Shown here: positions 12,052 through 24,019 of the stretch, in pieces
Position numbering within the stretch: position 1 is the stretch's first letter
Layout of the letters: each line of letters opens with the position of its first letter
NCBI GenBank assembly: GCA_049999765.1
Contig: JBNGIQ010009014.1
Span: forward strand, 1-64,000
Length of the DNA: 64,000 nt
From: Phaeoceros laevis
Taxonomy: Eukaryota; Anthocerotophyta; Anthocerotopsida; Notothyladales
Direction of reading: 5' to 3'
The notes under the pieces: model-generated
Seen by the model: only the letters and a program-made list of their open reading frames with translations
Database searches by the model: none
What the model was told of the DNA's origin: nothing
Translations under genes and position numbers: made by a program

Positions 12052-13887
12052 TTAGAATCCAGGAGGTTTGCATCCAGTGAAGTACTTATCAAGAACCTTC
12101 ATAGCTTTGAGTACTTTGGAAGCTGAGTTGGCCATGAGTTGATAGCTTGCAATTTCTTGTATTTTGGTCCTCTCCTCTTGCATGTGATATGCAAACCTCC
12201 TTCTATAGGCCCTTTGGATGACACGAGCTGCAAAATCTCTGGCTAGTGTGGTGTTCACCACGTCCGGACCACCACTCATGCCCTTCAGCTTTTTGATCTC
12301 TTCTTGGAGAATGCCAATCCGCTTTCTCAAACTGTGTGTGGCAGCTGAGTTGGCGTCATCGAGGCTCCCTTTCCAGTCAATATCCTCTAACCCATCGTTA
12401 TACTGGCTGTGCAATGTATGATTTTGTTGTTCCTTGAGTTTCTCCACCTCCTTCGTTTGAAACTCCAAGTTTTTCTTTGCCTCGAGCAGTTCCTCGTCCT
12501 TGCACATCACTTGTGCCTCCAGTGATTGCAACCGCTCATCCTGAAGATTCAGAGCTTCTTGCAGATTTCTTGTTATTACACGAAACTCCTCTTCAACATT
12601 TACAATTGCCCTTGTTGAGACCTTCATCGCCCTCGACCCAAAATGGAGCGATGACAGAGACTCTTGGAGGTACTCGCTGGAGGGAGCGAGGTTGATTATC
12701 AACGAAGTTTTTGCATTACCTCCTAGCGACTCTTGTAACAGACGAGTGAGCTTGGAGTCCCGAAACGGTACATGTGTCTTGGACGGATCTGCCCTCGCAC
12801 TAATGCATTTCCCAAGCACAGTCAACGACAAGTTCACACTCATGGCTTCCGATGCTCTGATGCCTTCGGATCCGCTCTTCTTCAAGCGCTCGGAGCCAGC
12901 CAAATCCACAAGATACAATTTCCCAACCAGAATTTTCTCACTTTCCAGAAACGCAATGGAGCTCCTCCTCCTCCTGTCCGTCACCTTCTTCTGCTGGCTG
13001 TGAATCGCCTTCTTCTCCACCGTTATCATGGCAATGGCATGGCTCCGAGACGAGTGCGCATTCAGCTTTGTGAAGGCAAAGTTACGGTTGCGGTCACCCA
13101 GCATCAACAGCTTCATGCAGTCATCCACAGACCTGACCTGAACCTCCTCCAGCCCCGACACATACACGCCGCTCTCCCCTTCCCTGATCTGCATGTTGGA
13201 GCTTTCAGGCCGGAGCAGGTCCTGGATCTGTTCCATGTAGATCTGGATGTAGGACATGGACACGTGGTACTCGTGGTCCTTGTCATGTTTGGCCCTGTCA
13301 AAAATCTCGGCAGCTGACCTCGGAATGATCCCCTCATCGGACTTGGACTCCCCGTAGTTGTGGTGGCTGTCAAACAAGGTATAGGTCTTGCCAGCTCCCG
13401 TCTGCCCGTACGCCATGATCGTGCCATTGTAGCCTTCCAACACGTCCATCACCACGGCCTTGGCGGACACATTGAACACGTCCAACTGCTGGCAGGTTTG
13501 CGGCAGCACCGCATCGAATTTGAACTCTGTGAAGTCGGTGAAACTTCCCCTCCTGCGCAAAATGACAGTGTTCTTCTCAGTGTCCAGGAAGATGAAAGGC
13601 GCCCCTGCACAGTCATCCTGAGCGCCTTCGGTGACAGGAGGGGGCCTCAAACGGACCGTGACCTTCACCCGCTCGGATTCGTCGATGCTGGCAGGAGGCC
13701 TGCCTCCTCGCTCGGACGGAACCGGAACTCGGCCAAGTTCACGCCCTATGTCCAGTCCCACGATTGGAAGACGATCCGCATCACGCTCCACGCTCAGACT
13801 CCTCCTGCGCCCAATTGGAGTGCGCCCAAGGCTGCGCAGCGTGGCCTGGTCACTCAACACTTGGTCGATGGGCACGGCCATGATCAT
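12052..13887 (-). CDS. Kinesin with N-terminal motor, coiled coil and IQ motif (ARK-like motor, intronless)
   Basis: Microtubule motor ATPase of about 611 aa. The start is the first ATG of the frame (13887), with a second ATG two codons on. The open frame runs upstream without an ATG, so an upstream exon is possible. A basic Ser/Arg-rich leader is followed by the motor: strand 1 VKVTVRLRPP, P-loop GQTGAGKT (13383-13406), switch I NAHSSRSHAI, switch II LYLVDLAGSERL, and FRDSKLTRLLQESLGG. Spacing and wording resemble plant armadillo-repeat kinesins (ARK). The motor is followed by a short coiled coil and then an IQ-type calmodulin-binding helix (VIQRAYRRRFAYH) near residue 555; no ARM repeats are present. 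The single-exon structure is unusual for a kinesin. Confidence 0.88.
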   Translation of the reverse strand: MIMAVPIDQVLSDQATLRSLGRTPIGRRRSLSVERDADRLPIVGLDIGRELGRVPVPSERGGRPPASIDESERVKVTVRLRPPPVTEGAQDDCAGAPFIFLDTEKNTVILRRRGSFTDFTEFKFDAVLPQTCQQLDVFNVSAKAVVMDVLEGYNGTIMAYGQTGAGKTYTLFDSHHNYGESKSDEGIIPRSAAEIFDRAKHDKDHEYHVSMSYIQIYMEQIQDLLRPESSNMQIREGESGVYVSGLEEVQVRSVDDCMKLLMLGDRNRNFAFTKLNAHSSRSHAIAMITVEKKAIHSQQKKVTDRRRRSSIAFLESEKILVGKLYLVDLAGSERLKKSGSEGIRASEAMSVNLSLTVLGKCISARADPSKTHVPFRDSKLTRLLQESLGGNAKTSLIINLAPSSEYLQESLSSLHFGSRAMKVSTRAIVNVEEEFRVITRNLQEALNLQDERLQSLEAQVMCKDEELLEAKKNLEFQTKEVEKLKEQQNHTLHSQYNDGLEDIDWKGSLDDANSAATHSLRKRIGILQEEIKKLKGMSGGPDVVNTTLARDFAARVIQRAYRRRFAYHMQEERTKIQEIASYQLMANSASKVLKAMKVLDKYFTGCKPPGF

Positions 13888-14725
13888 GTGCCTGCTCCTG
13901 CTGCGAGAGAGAGGGAGAGAGGCTCCACTTGTGTTGCCTACATGCAATTGTGTTGCTGTTTAGGGTTTGCGTTTCTTCATTGCAGCTAACTAACTGCCTG
14001 CTGCTTGGTTCCGGGAGTCATGACATCCACGGTTGTTTCGGAAGCCGAAACCCACACATGTGAAACCAGTCCACCTGTGGAGCGCCACTGGCTGCTTCCC
14101 GAGACGAGTGTCGTCAAATGATCTGACTGGACTGACTGGTTCAAAGATAGTCTAGTCTAGTCTTATTACTCCGAATTCATTTGCTGTGAGCCTCTGTGAG
14201 TCTGTGACATGACGTCACTTGAGGAGTCGTCACGGCGTGGACCTACTACTACTACTTATATGCGCGAGGAACGTGCCTTTGAAGTTCCAGTGTCTACGTG
14301 GGTTCACGAAACCACTCGCTTCTGATGTGCTGGGTCATCATACCGATGGCCAGCACGTTAGAAAGTTGATGAACGTGTGGTGAAACGCTGCCAGGCTGGT
14401 CCAGAGAATCTCCGACTTTCTGTCACATGGAGCTACTGTACAGTAGAATTTTGTCTCGGTTTCTTTTCTTATTCCAGATAAAGTCGTGATTGGGTGCATC
14501 AGATAGCTTATCTTGACAGACACACTATAAGAAGAGACCGTGGCCTCCTTCCCCTCCAGATCGGCCAGCCTCTCCTTGCGTCCAACGTTCCATCCCTAGC
14601 CTGTTGGCTATGATCCAGGTAGTCGGCGAGGGAAGCTCAGTCTAGCAGCAGGAGGTGTGCGTTGCGTTGCGCCTGCAGGAGGATGAGAAGGAGGAGGAGG
14701 AGAAGGCGACGCACAGGTGCGCACC
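13888..14725. other. Divergent promoter region between kinesin and ROCO-like gene
   Basis: About 840 bp with no convincing ORF. A (TAC)n run followed by TTATATG near 14257 could serve as a TATA element for either neighbour. Confidence 0.5.
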
Positions 14726-17700
14726 ATGGAACTAGCAGCTGTGAAAATGATGAATGCGGCTGAGATCCTGGAGCTGCTGCCTCGCCTCCCTCCAGCCCTC
14801 TCCAAGAAATTGCGATCTTTTCTGGAAGATTGCAGGAAGCTGCAGGGTGACGGATCTGCAGAGATCTCTCTGAGAGATGTGGAAGTAGCGAATTTCTTGC
14901 GGGCAGTGCGTGAACAATGCGAAGCGGAGTTGAAGGGCCTGCTACCGCCAGGTGTGCAAGACTCGGTTCAAGGGGATGTCCTGGCCCAGCTCTGCTTCTG
15001 CTTGCTACTTGCCTTGGCACCCTCTCTACCCCTTCATGTGGCCCAGAACAGCCTTGTGTTTGATGTCAGCCATTATTCTGTGGGGTGGCCATGGCTGAGC
15101 TCGGAATGTGGCGAGCAAGCGTTGGAGGTGCTTTGTTCCGCTTTGATGTCTCAACACTGGAGCAGCTCTGTGCGACATCTCCGCTTGAAAGACATGGCAG
15201 CATTTGGGACAGAGAGGGCGTGCCAGCACTTGGCCCGCCTACTGGAGTCCAGCCATTGCAACCTCCGCAGCCTCATCATGACCTTCACAGGTACCACAGC
15301 GAATGGGATGAGCCACATTGCCCGGGCTCTAGAAACGAATACAAGCCTGACCAAACTGGATCAAGGTTGGTGTGAAGCTGGCGACAAGGGTGTGGAGCAC
15401 TTCGCCGCCATGCTATGCAGAAACTCCACTATCCTAGAGCTTTCCTTGAGTACCATTGGGATGACGGGAGAGGGTCTGGGCCACCTCTGCGATGCTCTTG
15501 TTTCTCAATCGCAGGATGCTTCTCCTCCCACCAGTACCGGCTTGAAGATGCTGGACATATCTTTTAACAAGATCGGACAGCTTGGGGCGGTTCACCTGGG
15601 TTCTCTTTTGGCCAACAATCGCTGCATCCTTCGGAAGCTGAAAGTGATGTGGTGTGGCCTGGAGGACAACGGGGAAGGACGCCTTGCAGAGGGTTTCCGG
15701 ACGCTAGAGGAATTGGACATCCGCGATAACATGATGATTCAGACGGCCTTGGAAGCCCTTGTCCACGGCTTGGCCGCCAACAACAGTGCTCTTAAGGTAC
15801 TCAAGATTGGCCAGGCAGGGGAATTGCCAGCCGCGGAGCTGATGGCTTCCATGATTTCCTCTAACCAGTCACTTGAGGAGCTTGATTTGGCATACGCACC
15901 CTACTTGGCCACAGAATGGGCCACTATCATCCTCCCAGCACTTGGCGGCAACAAGACGCTCATATCCATCAACTTGAGGGGCTGCAAGGGGCTTGAAAGG
16001 AACCAAGTGGAGGTTGCTTTCTTTGACCTACTCCGTATCAACACTATGATCCGGACAGTGGTATTGGTTGAGACTCCGCTTTATGACGCTGGCAAGGCTG
16101 AGGGTATACAGGAGGAGCTTCGTCGCAACAAAGATTTCAGGAATTCTTTGCTTGCTATGACTATGACGCAGGGAAAGCCCAAATCCTGCCGACTTATTCT
16201 ATGTGGAAATATTTGCATATGCTGGTAAGGCACTCCACATGTATTTACATGATTTACTTACATTGTTGTAGCGCTGGTGACTCTGCCGCTGGTGACTCTG
16301 TTTGAGTGGTTATACTAGATATCATGTTCTGGTTGACTAAATCCACATAGTTGTTTGCAGGCAAAACCACCCTTTCTCAAGCCTTGAAGCTTATCATGCA
16401 AAGCGATGTCCAGAAATGGACATGCTTCTCAGAGCAACCCTTGTCACGATTGGTGTGTGGCCAATCCTCACATGATAGAGAACTTCACAAGCGAACGTGA
16501 GGCAAAGAAATTCATTTGGTCCAAGATGATGAACGTCTCCGGCTCTCTGTGTGGGATCTTGCTGGCTAGAGGGAGTTTCATGCTCTACATGATTTCATGT
16601 TCCCGAGTGGGGACAGTGCCGCCGCTGTGTTCGTGTTAGTTTTCAGTCCCATTGTGAGCCCAGAGATGATAGAGCAAGTGAGTTGAAGGCTGTGCGTCAA
16701 TTGAAGGAGGAGCTACTTTATTGGCTACGTCTCATTGCTTCCAACTACAAGCAAGGCGCAGTTGTACCTTGTGTGGAGGTTGTCATCACCAACAAGGACA
16801 GATTAGCGAAACTCACTAGTGATGTGGATTTCTGGTTTAATGGTGCTCAAGACATCATTAGTGAATTGAAAATACAATTTGATGGGCTAGTCAATGTGGG
16901 AGAACAACCCTTTTTTGTGAATGCCTTGGCTAGACGAGATCTGGAGCTGGAAAAGTGCTGCAACCACATGGAACAATCTCTCAGAAGCACCCTGGACAGT
17001 CTCCCTGAGGAGCCTGTCATATGCACACGTGTTTTGAAGATTCTTCAGCGGGAGGCACAAGCTTGTCCTATTATCTCCACATCCGAGTTTGCAAGACATT
17101 GCTCAACTTGGTCTCTTGCTCCCAAGGAGGCCAAGCTGGAGGTGGAGAAGGAGGCTGACAACACCGATAAGGACAAGGACAAAGTGTGGAAACCAATAGC
17201 TGTGTAGTGGCACAACGCCGGGAGATCATTTATCATGATTACCTTAATATCATCGTCACCCAACTTAGTTGGTTTGGTCATGGTGTGCTGGGTGAACTTA
17301 TTGACATCTTCTCAAGTGAGGGGCAAGGTCGCCGTAATTTCTTTGCATGTTTCTCCAAGCCAGCGGTACAACCGGACAGACCTGTCAATGGATTCGTTAC
17401 CAGAAGTTATCTCAACTGGTTGTTGCAACAAGCACTGAAAAGTGTTCCTGGCATGGACTCAAATGCTGTGACGTCAGACCAACTTATTCATCTCATGCTG
17501 GTCTTAAACCTCTGCTATGAGGAAAGAAGCGGTGACCCCAACACCGGATATTTTCTGCCAGCCATCTTTGCTGATGTGGACAACAAGGCTGCACAAGGGA
17601 AGCGACCTAGGACATGGTGGAAGGCCAAGACTTCTACAGGGTCCACGTTAGTCGGCCGAAGGCTACAGTGTGCTGATCTTAGAACACTTCTCACCGATGG

Positions 17701-18994
17701 CTTCTTCCCACGTTTACAGGTAACTTAGCAAGCTCTAGTGAACGCATCTTTCGAAGGCTAGTGGTACTGTGTGCTTTTTGTAAACGCTCATCTTCCAAAG
17801 ACCAGTCTTTATCCACGCTTGTACGATGCTAATGCCATGTTTGCTCACCTTTCAACCTGCAGGTGGTGTTGCACAATCATGCTTCTGAGCAAAAATGGGT
17901 CACAAGCACCAACACGGATTGCTGCACCTTGGAAAGAAACCTCGTCAGCATGTGGGTGAATGGTATCGGCATTCGCATTGAGTTCAGTTGCTCGTTCGGG
18001 CTCCTTCGTGCATATCATGGTCAAGTCTTCCCATCCCTACCAGCCGACCATGGAGTTCATGCAACTCAACTTTATTGACAAAATTCGGGCGTTCTGTGCA
18101 TCGCATGAGGGATGCCAGGGTATCACACTTGAGGAGCGCATCATCAGGCCAGGGTGCTTGCCGATCAATAGACCGGGGCCCATTTTGTGTTTTCATCGGA
18201 TCGATCACCGTTGAAGAGCTGAGACGCCGGATGGAAGAGACTCCAGACTATAAGCATAGTTGGGGTGAGGTGAAGGATGAGGCAGGGGGTGTTGTGTTAC
18301 ATAGCAGTGCAGACTGGGGGGCTGCTCTCCTGGATGGACCACCCTCAAGGGTTGGCACTCAAAAGCCTCCAGCAGGAGAACAGCTTTCCTCGCCTCGACA
18401 CATCTTTGTGACACGAGAGGATGTCGGCTGGTTACCCAAGTGGTGGCCAAAGTCCAGATCGGAAAAGTGGTGCCTCTAAGGTTACACCTGCAATGCGAGT
18501 GGCGCGATGGAGAGCATCCGGTGGACAACCAGCCTGGACGTACTTTCTTTGTAGTCGACAGCAAATTTGCGTATCAGCAAGGCTTCCTCAGGACCGCAGT
18601 CAACGTAGGAGCTCTTGCACTCAAGGCGGGAGGCGTGGTGGTACCGGGCATGAGTGTGGCAGGCGACGCTGTAGGGAGCGTTGCCTGGTATCAGGGCTCT
18701 CCAGTTTACGACGACACTATAGAGTCCTTCTCTGGACGAATAGGTAGGCAGGAATCGGACCCCGCTTGGGAGGAGGAGTTGCGGGCGCTGGTGGAGCAGG
18801 ATCTGCAGCAAAGCGTCCCAGGTACCTGGATGAAGGAATTTTTCAATCGTGACACCAACTCAGGTTGTCGTGATTTCAAAATCACTTTCCTGCTGACTGA
18901 GATGGAATATGCCGACACATCTTCAAGGGCTCTCCTCTGTGAAGAGCATTGTACAGAGGGACGGGACCTGGGGCTGGTTCACAGAGTGAAGTGA
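14726..18994 (+). pseudogene. TORNADO1-like LRR-Roc-COR (ROCO) GTPase, decayed
   Basis: Exon 1 is open for about 495 codons from the ATG at 14726. It encodes leucine-rich repeats of the ribonuclease-inhibitor type, as in plant TRN1 (a membrane-associated patterning protein with LRR, Roc GTPase and COR). The Walker A of the Roc domain (..YAGKTTLSQAL) lies across the intron ending near 16360 but is out of frame with exon 1. The Roc frame then carries stops at 16498-16500 (TGA), 16567-16569 (TAG, at the Gln of switch II DLAG-Q) and 16684-16686 (TGA). COR-like blocks follow in shifted frames: 16686-17207, 17186-17728 (..GFFPRLQV), 17860-18130 (..LEERIIRPGC) and 18440-18994. Order and content match TRN1 end to end, so this is a once-complete gene with several lesions. 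The long intact LRR exon could still be expressed as a truncated protein. Confidence 0.82.
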
Positions 18995-18997
18995 GCC

Positions 18998-19776
18998 AAC
19001 GGGCTGCACTGAGGCTGGATGAGCCAATGCCTTGTTCAAAACAGCAACCATTTGAGCTACTCTTGTGTTAAAGAAAACAAATTTGTCAGTAGAGAAGTCT
19101 TCCTTTTGCAATCTGGTTGTTGCTTCAAGTAAGTCATTGTTAACCTACATGAGTTGCTCCCTTTATCGACATGGCATATGAGCAATTCGGAACACGGTGT
19201 GTTGTGCCAGAGCTTGGTCTCTTCAGCAGACTCAAGACTTCTGGTTCAAGAAGCAATTTATGCATACTGCTATTGCATGGTAGACATAATGCCAGTTGGT
19301 GGGCAGTTATCTGCCTCCCAGCATAGCCTTTGAAATCGCAAAAAGAACAAATGCACGAGCCAACAACAAGCAACTCCGCTTAGATTCCCAAACTTTCTTG
19401 ATTACTGTCCCTGCTCACTGCCATCTTTCATCACCCTCATCCCCTGGCCAGAGCATGTTGGAACACTTCAAAGTAGCCTTCAGCTCCTCAATCAACTTGG
19501 GAGGACCTTGTAGACCTCCCTTGCTCCCCTTAAGTGGCTTACTAAATGAAGATGGATGCGGTAGACTGGTGCTTGCTGTAGGGCAGGGCACGGCTTAGCT
19601 ACACCAAGAGGGGAGCAAGGGCACCGGTTCGGTCGTGATGCGTGCAGCTGGTCAGAGCAACGTAGGACGGGGAAACTGGAGGTTCCGGTGAAGCGCAATG
19701 AAGTTCGAGTGCGAGCCGGGGAGCAGCAGAAGTAATCTCGAGAACTGTCGTCACTCTGGGAAACGTCCCAGCCGAA
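18998..19776. other. Intergenic, no gene recognised
   Basis: About 780 bp between the ROCO relic and a small uncertain gene. Short frames only, with no family resemblance. Confidence 0.5.
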
Positions 19777-20450
19777 ATGGACAGCAATTGCAAGCCTCTT
19801 TTCTGTGAGACAACAGAGCCAATTTTAGAGCCACAGCTGCCTGAGGGAACACCTAGTGAGCCATCGCGGGCGGAGCTTCTGCGCAGTAACGCGGCTTTGC
19901 GGTTGTTGCTTTCGCTACGTTCTCTTCAGTATGCAGGTGTGTCTCACCTCAGGTCCAGTGGCAGATCACATACTAACGCAGAATGCACTGGAATTCAACA
20001 GTGCAATCCCTAGTTGTGCAATCAGGCACATGTTGAACATTTTGAGCTGAACAGAAGGATGGAAGTGTGTCAGCAGGAATTGAAATGTGGTTCGATTGTC
20101 TGCTGTTTTGGCAGAAATCAGGAGCTCAAAGACCTGCGTCATCTGCAAAGACAAGAATACAGACGAGTTGTTTAAGGTAGTTCTCCGAGTCATTTGAGAT
20201 TGTCAAACAAAGCTGTCTTGAAAGCATTGTGGTTGCTTTTGGCTTTACAACAGTGTTAAAGAGCCTTGCCAATGGCTTTTGCCAGGAACGGGACCGCCTG
20301 CTTGCAGATTTAAGACTTGCGGAAGCAAATGTGCAATCAGAGCGTGCAAAGCATCGGCAGCGACGGGACCGGCTAATGTATGCGGATATGGCCAGACTTG
20401 GCTTGTTTGTTGCTGGCATGTTGTTGGTGGTTTGGATCATGAGTGCATAA
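19777..20450 (+). CDS. Possible small coiled-coil, tail-anchored protein (exon structure uncertain)
   Basis: An ATG at 19777 opens a frame with a Leu-rich helix (ELLRSNAALRLLLSLRSL) ending at a good donor near 19937 (GCAG/GTGTGT). A second block at about 20116-20177 is preceded by an acceptor-like TTTTGGCAG. A third block (about 20250-20450) encodes a charged heptad helix (ERDRLLADLRLAEANVQSE) and a C-terminal hydrophobic segment LGLFVAGMLLVVWIMSA, like a tail anchor. The parts look like one protein with coiled coil and a membrane tail. I could not find a splice pattern that keeps the same frame through all three blocks, so it may be broken or partly mis-modelled. The family is not recognised. 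Confidence 0.35.
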
Positions 20451-20658
20451 ATTCCGAGGTCAAGACCAGTGCGGCATTGAGGCCTTTGCCGGGAGTGCCT
20501 AGGCAGCTTTATAGAGTACAACTATTTAGGACATGACATTGCAGACAATTCATCCTCAACTTTTTTAGTAGCCTTCATGAAGCTCCTTCTAGACAGTAGG
20601 GGTTGGTTTTGAGACTGAACCAAAGGTTGTCGTCAACACCTGGCCACGTAGTTTGGCT

Positions 20659-21525
20659 ATGGCAGCTGGCATGTGTATGGCGTTGCAAAGCACAGTGGCA
20701 ACTTCATGGCGGGGAAGTCTAGCCACCTCCTCCCCGCCAGCAGCAAGCACAGTACTGCTTCAGCCGGCCATGTCAGCTCGGTGCAGGAGTGACGGCAGCG
20801 AGTATATGACTAGGGGAGGGGAGGTGCAGCGCTCAGTGCTCTCCAACGAGGGCAGGCAGAAGCTGAACTTGGCAGCGGACCGCGAATTTTACAGCTTTCC
20901 CAGGTTCGTCAAGCATGTAGACGATGGCTTTCTTGCTTCCCTCACGCAGCTCTACAGGGAGCGAGTGCCAGAGGGAGCAGAGGTGCTGGATTTGATGAGC
21001 TCCTGGGTCAGCCATCTCCCTCCGGAGAGGCGCTACAAGAGAGTGGTCGGCCATGGCCTCAATGCTGCGGAACTTGGCCGCAACCCTCGGCTGGAGCACT
21101 TCTTCATCAAAGACCTCAACCAGGAGCAGGAACTGGCTGCTGCCGACGGCAGCTTCGATGCTGTGTTGTGTGCCGTGAGCGTTCAGTACCTGCAACAGCC
21201 TGAGAAGGTATTCGCAGAGATTTACCGCGTGCTGCGGCCCGGGGGAGTCTGCATTGTGAGCTTCAGCAACCGCATGTTCTACGATAAGGCGGTTGCAGCG
21301 TGGCGGGAGGGGTCTGCCTACAGCCGAGTACAATTAGTGGTGCGGTACTTCCAGTGCGTGGCAGGCTTCACTCAGGCGGAGGTAGTGCGGGCTTCGCCTG
21401 GAGCAGGCTCTGCCCAGGCTGAAGGCTGGTTTGCAGGGCTAAGGCGCTTCTTTCAGGGCATCTCGCAGGCTACAGATCCGTTTTATGCTGTGATCGCCTA
21501 CCGCAACTTCAAGCCCAGTGATTGA
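20659..21525 (+). CDS. SAM-dependent methyltransferase (class I, type-11-like), probably plastid-targeted
   Basis: Single exon, 288 aa from the ATG at 20659. The N-terminus of about 50 residues is Ser/Thr/Ala-rich and basic, like a transit peptide. A conserved plant block follows: DREFYSFPRFVKHVDDGF, then motif I in the form EVLDLMSSWVSHLP, a post-I region GHGLNAAELGRNPRL, motif IV FDAVLCAVSVQYLQQPEKVF and motif VI LRPGGVCIVSFSNRMF. This matches a conserved, functionally poorly known plant and cyanobacterial methyltransferase family; the substrate is unknown. Note that motif I lacks the usual glycine-rich GxGxG loop (it reads DLMSSW), which is normal for this family. The gene is intact, although its downstream neighbour on the same strand is decayed. 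Confidence 0.82.
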   Translation: MAAGMCMALQSTVATSWRGSLATSSPPAASTVLLQPAMSARCRSDGSEYMTRGGEVQRSVLSNEGRQKLNLAADREFYSFPRFVKHVDDGFLASLTQLYRERVPEGAEVLDLMSSWVSHLPPERRYKRVVGHGLNAAELGRNPRLEHFFIKDLNQEQELAAADGSFDAVLCAVSVQYLQQPEKVFAEIYRVLRPGGVCIVSFSNRMFYDKAVAAWREGSAYSRVQLVVRYFQCVAGFTQAEVVRASPGAGSAQAEGWFAGLRRFFQGISQATDPFYAVIAYRNFKPSD

Positions 21526-21528
21526 AAG

Positions 21529-21886
21529 CTCGAGACTAGATTTTGCTCGAAACAGTTTTCAAATGCCACCCCCACGAACCAGGAAAGGAGTTGCAGCCTG
21601 AGGTTCGCAAAAGTAACTTGGATTGTCCCTGCCGATGGAACCTCACTGTTTTGTGTGGACTCCCTGTTTTTTCGGCAGTTATAAAAGAACAGAAAGCATG
21701 ATGGCATGATGCGAGTGGATGTGGAGCGAGACTTCGCCACCTGCGTGGTACGGAAGTACCCTGCTGTGAACATCATACATAAAAGACACTTCTTCTTCCC
21801 TCGGAGTGCTGCAATTGTGCACTGCAGTGTAATCCAGTTTGAGGTTGGAAGCTCGAACTCGATCTAGAACCACAATTTGAGCAGAC
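21529..21886. other. Intergenic between methyltransferase and AKR relic
   Basis: About 360 bp, methyltransferase 3' flank and former promoter of the aldo-keto reductase. Nothing else seen. Confidence 0.5.
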
Positions 21887-23363
<1,477 letters not shown>

Positions 23364-24019
23364 TCGTGTCCTCTTGTTCATGAACTCAACCTGTGACTAG
23401 CTAGAGCTCGAAGGCTGAAGGTTATGAATTTTGAAATCGTTCCCAATCGCCTCGAGGTTTGGAACTTCAGAGAAGAAAATCCCCTTCATGGAGGGAGCTG
23501 TCAAACTTCTACCGCCATCCTGCGGGACCGCTGCTTTTTTGTCTTTGCAGCTCAATACTTGAACACACACAGGTCTGCTCCGTGACCTTTGTTGTTGTTG
23601 TTCTTCCTCTCCCATCAGCGTGCTTCCGAGACTACACTGAGCGTCCAGATATGGAGGCTATAATCCACTTGATTAGAGGCACGACTTGAAAGCTTGATCA
23701 TCTCGTTCCAAAGCCTCCAAGAACAGGACTAGCATTAGAAAAACGTTCTTCCCTGCTACAGCAGGTTTGATTCCAACCCGTCGAAAGACCAGTTTACCGA
23801 CTCTCAAAGTCACCTAAAAGAACCCCGTAAGCACAAGTCACAAACTCTTGTAGACTCAACCACAAAACCAGCGTGTGCGGAGATGAGCGTCTGAAGAGCA
23901 ACTGATGGGGTGTTTGAAGCTCAAACTTAAGTTGAGTGGCATGGGATAGTGCAAATTGGAGCCCGGCGGTTCCATGTGTGCTGTCTGAGAAGAAGAAGTT
24001 TATTCCCGGTGTGTGATTT
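23364..24019. other. Intergenic, promoter of the PAXX-like gene
   Basis: About 650 bp with a short (GTT)n run near 23590. No gene recognised. Confidence 0.5.

Noticed and set aside
13360-13989. Plus-strand open frame of about 200 codons
   Set aside because: Antisense to the kinesin motor domain; no motif of its own.
16498-16686. Stops in the ROCO gene as sites rescued by U-to-C RNA editing
   Set aside because: U-to-C editing is known from organelles, not nuclear transcripts, and the gene also carries frame breaks that editing cannot mend.
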